DNA from: Nemopilema nomurai
Lineage: Eukaryota > Cnidaria > Scyphozoa > Rhizostomeae > Rhizostomatidae
Assembly (NCBI GenBank): GCA_003864495.1
Contig: ML133403.1
Coordinates: 310,001 to 374,000, forward strand
Direction: 5' to 3'
DNA: 64,000 bases
Part shown: positions 60,919 to 64,000 of the stretch, piece by piece
How the letters are laid out: every line of letters begins with the position of its first letter
How positions within the stretch are numbered: position 1 is the first letter of the stretch
Translations under genes and position numbers: made by a program
The notes under the pieces: generated by a model
What the model saw: only the letters and a program-made list of their open reading frames with translations
Told to the model about the DNA's origin: nothing
Database searches by the model: none

Positions 60919-61227
60919 CATGTTATTGTGGCTTTTTGGTGCAAAGAAACAAGTCTTAACCCTGAATTTAATTTTTTTCAAAAGATTAAATTAAGCAATT
61001 ACAGATGCAAGCAAAATTTAAACGTTGTGATATGCATAAAACAGCGAGTTATTCTAAATAAAAAAGACTGACTTCGCCTCTGATGTTCAAGGTCCATTGG
61101 ATCGCCTACTGACCCTTTCGTGTCAAAATCCAAAACTACTTGCATTTTCAAGCAGCTACTGCTTGACTAGCCTTGTCACAAGACGCTTACTGGTATGGCC
61201 ATGTCCCTGTAGGTTCCATTTCTCCTT

Positions 61228-63791
61228 TCACGAGGGTCTTTCGTGCCCCTTTCCGAACTTGCACTCCAGCGTCCTGCTCACGTACTCCCAATAACTTCTT
61301 CGAATGCAATCAGCATCGGTTGAAAGGCGACGAGCAAGCTGAAGAAAAACAATTGCAACAATCATACCACGCTATCGTCATCATCACCATCCTAGTAACA
61401 TCATAGCATCGCCATGCAGTTCAGCTTCCGGAAACATAATGTACATACACAACAACAATTGTTTCTCGGAAATTCCCCGTTAACAAAAGACGGCATTTTG
61501 CCGTGATCCTAACATAGAGTTGACTGGCATCTGACAAATACTAGCACTACGTGCATTGCCATGGCATCATTTACCAAAAAGCCTTTTGAGTCGATAAAAA
61601 TTGTCATCTGCTAAATTGTTCATAAAAATGATTGCTATGATAAGCAAAGTAGCTGGGATGGACACCCAAATACAAGGTTGGGGCAGGCAATACAAGGTTG
61701 GGGCAGGCAATAGAAGGTTGGGGGCGACAGGTAATCAATCGGCCTGTATTGCGTAAAAAGCAGTTGCTCAGATTCAACTTATTTCAGGGAGCAAGACTTT
61801 TAGAGTCTTTGATAAAAAGTTTGAAACGATTTTCGAAGAAAAAAATCATTAACCCCAAGGATAGAACTTTGTATGACTGGCGGGATGTGACAGCCACAAA
61901 CAAGTGAGCCACAAACAAGCGAAGTAAGCCCGCGACGGTTTTGTCAGATACGGCCACAGATAAAACTAATTGAAATAAAATACTGTTATATACCTCTAGA
62001 GCTTTCTCTAGTGTTTCTCCATTAGCCTCTTTTTCGAGTTGCTCCTCATAACAATCAAGAAGAAAGGACAAGAGGTACGGAGAGTCTATGCTGTTTTCAA
62101 GCATTTGTCGGACAGCTTCGCGGAAAGGAGGACATTTCAAAAGGCCACCCGCTGCGGTAAGGACGCTAAAAATAGAGAAATTTGCATTTAAAAAAACCAA
62201 CTTGGCGTTAGGTATGGAGAAGGCAAATTTGCTATTGGGAACCGAGTCGCTTGCAGTAAACCACTGACAAACTCGAACATCCCTCCTAGCCATTTCTCGC
62301 CAAATTTTGAACATACCTAGCTTACTTTTCGAATTGCGGGTTTTTTATATGCTGTTATTTTAGATTATATGGTAAAAATTAGGATATTCTAAAAGTAAAT
62401 TTTGATGAGGTCACACTTGGGTAATCTATCGGAGGACTGATTAAATGGAAGATCCGATCGTTTCTGTCGATCAGCATTTTTGCGTTTTGACCAATCTGCT
62501 TACAGCTTGAGTTGTTGCCTCCCGCTGCAGGCAAAAGGCGTTTGCACTTGACTCACCCTCTGGCGTAATTCCAGGCTGATTCATTGTTCGGGGCCTTTTT
62601 GATGAGTTCCAGGGTGTAGCTAAAAACAAGGCAAATACTGGCGATTGTCATGCATTACTGGAACAAAAACTTGGAAGGCAATGACAGTGTTCCAGAATGC
62701 AAAAAATACTTTGATCTACAAAATTTCATCTTGGGAAAAATCCTAATATATCCAAGCTTTCATTTGAGCCAGGAAAAGTAAAAATAACTTAGCAGTTGTG
62801 GAGAAGAGACATAATTTGGCAAACATTGGAAAAGGGGCGCAATCAAACTATCAATCAAACGATGCATCAGTCAAGCAAACGGCAACTCCAATCATTCCTG
62901 TACCAGTAACGAAAGGACTCACTCCAGCTCTCGTTTGACAACATCGTCTGTGAATCCAGTTGTGTTGACAATTGTATAATACCGCTGGTTCCAGGCTGAA
63001 TTGTTTCGGAGGTCTTCTTCCAAGAGATGCGTCACAAAGCTCAGCTCTCCCTCCCAGAAGTTGAAATCGCGTATAATCTCCTGTCGGTGCTGCCAAGCGT
63101 GGTAGTTCTTTGCGTCCTTTTTCAGTATTTCTGCAGTGAATTCAAGCTCCTGAGACGGGTCTTCAAGCCAGCTGACAATGACACCTCTGTGGTACCTTAA
63201 ATCGAAGAAATTGCTGACAGATCATTGTGATTACCAACCCTAACTGATCCAAACTTAGGAAAAAATGACTAAGATTTCGATTATCAAATTTTGCTAAATG
63301 TATCATTCATGTAGCAAAGGCCACAATCGAGGCTACAATCATAGAATGTGCTAGCTTGATTAGGAAAATGGGTTTCAGCGTTTTTAGACAAACTTTTACT
63401 TTATCAGTCTGGCTCGAAGAGATGAGAAAAATAGCAAAGCTATTAATTATACTTGTAGCCTAAAATCCATGGGGAAAGCAGGCAGAGATCTTTTATTTTG
63501 GTAACATTTCTGCTTGCAGTTTTGTCATTTCTCCATTTATTAGGAATTGATTGACACCATTTCATAAGTTGAAGCCACAGCAGTAGCCAATTGGTGCATG
63601 CCATAAAGACCATCTACCAATACGGGAAACACACAGAGTAATTGGGGTGTAGGAAGATACATCAAGTAAACACAGCTTCAACCAACCACACTTGGTAGTT
63701 CTTTGGCTGTTCTTTGATAACGTTGGTAATATAATGCAGCTCTTCTTTGAGGTCCTTATCCAGCGACTTCAAAATCTCACGCCTGAAGTGC
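61228..63791 (-). CDS. FNTA: Protein farnesyl/geranylgeranyl transferase type-1 subunit alpha, 3' exons
   Basis: Minus-strand exons in transcript order: 63791-63687, 63195-62923, 62619-62557, 62165-61994 and 61338-61228 (TGA). Phases join without a break. The product shows the PPTA (protein prenyltransferase alpha) repeats: KNYQVW, KNYHAWQHRQ with SWLEDPSQELEF upstream, NNSAWNQRYY and NNESAWNYARG, spaced about 35 residues. The final helices are SPYLLSFLLDCYEE and RRSYWEYVSRTL. These match FNTA specifically, including the DPSQELEF and NTTGF blocks. FNTA pairs with FNTB or PGGT1B to attach farnesyl or geranylgeranyl groups to CaaX proteins in the cytosol. The first exon shown begins inside the WHFRR motif, so the N-terminal third lies beyond the right edge. 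The tail after the last helix is shorter than in mammals. Confidence 0.95.
61669..61725. repeat. 20-bp tandem repeat (ATACAAGGTTGGGGCAGGCA)
   Basis: Nearly three copies in the last intron of FNTA (61339-61993). Confidence 0.9.
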
Positions 63792-64000
63792 CTAGAAAAA
63801 CACACCCAGATTGCAATGACCATCCGATTATAGAAAGATGCACTTTTGTTTAAAGATAGAGTTCAAATGAATCAGGATAAAAAAAGCACACAACCAAGCA
63901 TATAGACAAAATATTTAGCAAATACAAACAAATCATTGAGTTGGTCAGAATATTTAATAAAAATGGAAAGCATCACTGCATGCTATCAAAAGTAAACTTT

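Overview
This is a eukaryotic, animal window. Its protein-coding genes have GT/AG introns and the products are metazoan families. Inference only: gene content, A+T-rich introns, many short terminal-inverted-repeat elements and abundant minisatellites fit an invertebrate, most likely an anthozoan cnidarian (coral or sea anemone). No search could be run to confirm this.

Layout. 1-4.9 kb: the 5' part of a broken BEL/Pao LTR retrotransposon on the minus strand, running off the left edge. 5.0-5.4 kb: a 66-bp tandem repeat and one end of a short TIR element. 6.5-21.8 kb (+): about 32 small exons of an SFI1-type centrin-binding repeat protein, with a tRNA-Val(TAC) gene and several repeats in its introns. 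22.8-23.4 kb (-): an intronless Mpv17/PMP22-family gene. 24.65-28.0 kb (+): an intronless 1,111-residue VPS10/PKD receptor of SorCS type. 30.1-32.0 kb: a cluster of mobile-element debris, including a hAT-like MITE with an 8-bp target duplication, a LINE 3' end and a second TIR element. 32.3-38.7 kb (+): a four-exon TMEM128 homologue with a decayed LINE in intron 1. 39.2-42.4 kb: three large minisatellites. 40.0-49.8 kb (+): phase-consistent exons of an unidentified membrane protein gene. 49.9-55.8 kb: mostly non-coding, with one candidate 5'UTR exon. 55.9-58.2 kb (+): a two-exon class A GPCR lacking several canonical motifs. 58.4-61.7 kb: more minisatellites. 61.2-63.8 kb (-): the last five exons of the farnesyl/geranylgeranyl transferase alpha subunit (FNTA), whose start lies beyond the right edge.

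The genes do not form a pathway; this is an ordinary animal gene neighbourhood. Gene functions inferred are centriole/centrin scaffolding (SFI1), an inner organelle membrane protein (Mpv17 family), a sorting or neuropeptide-type receptor (SorCS), an ER membrane protein (TMEM128), a receptor (GPCR) and protein prenylation (FNTA). Exon models were made by eye from splice consensus and phase continuity, so boundaries should be read as predictions.
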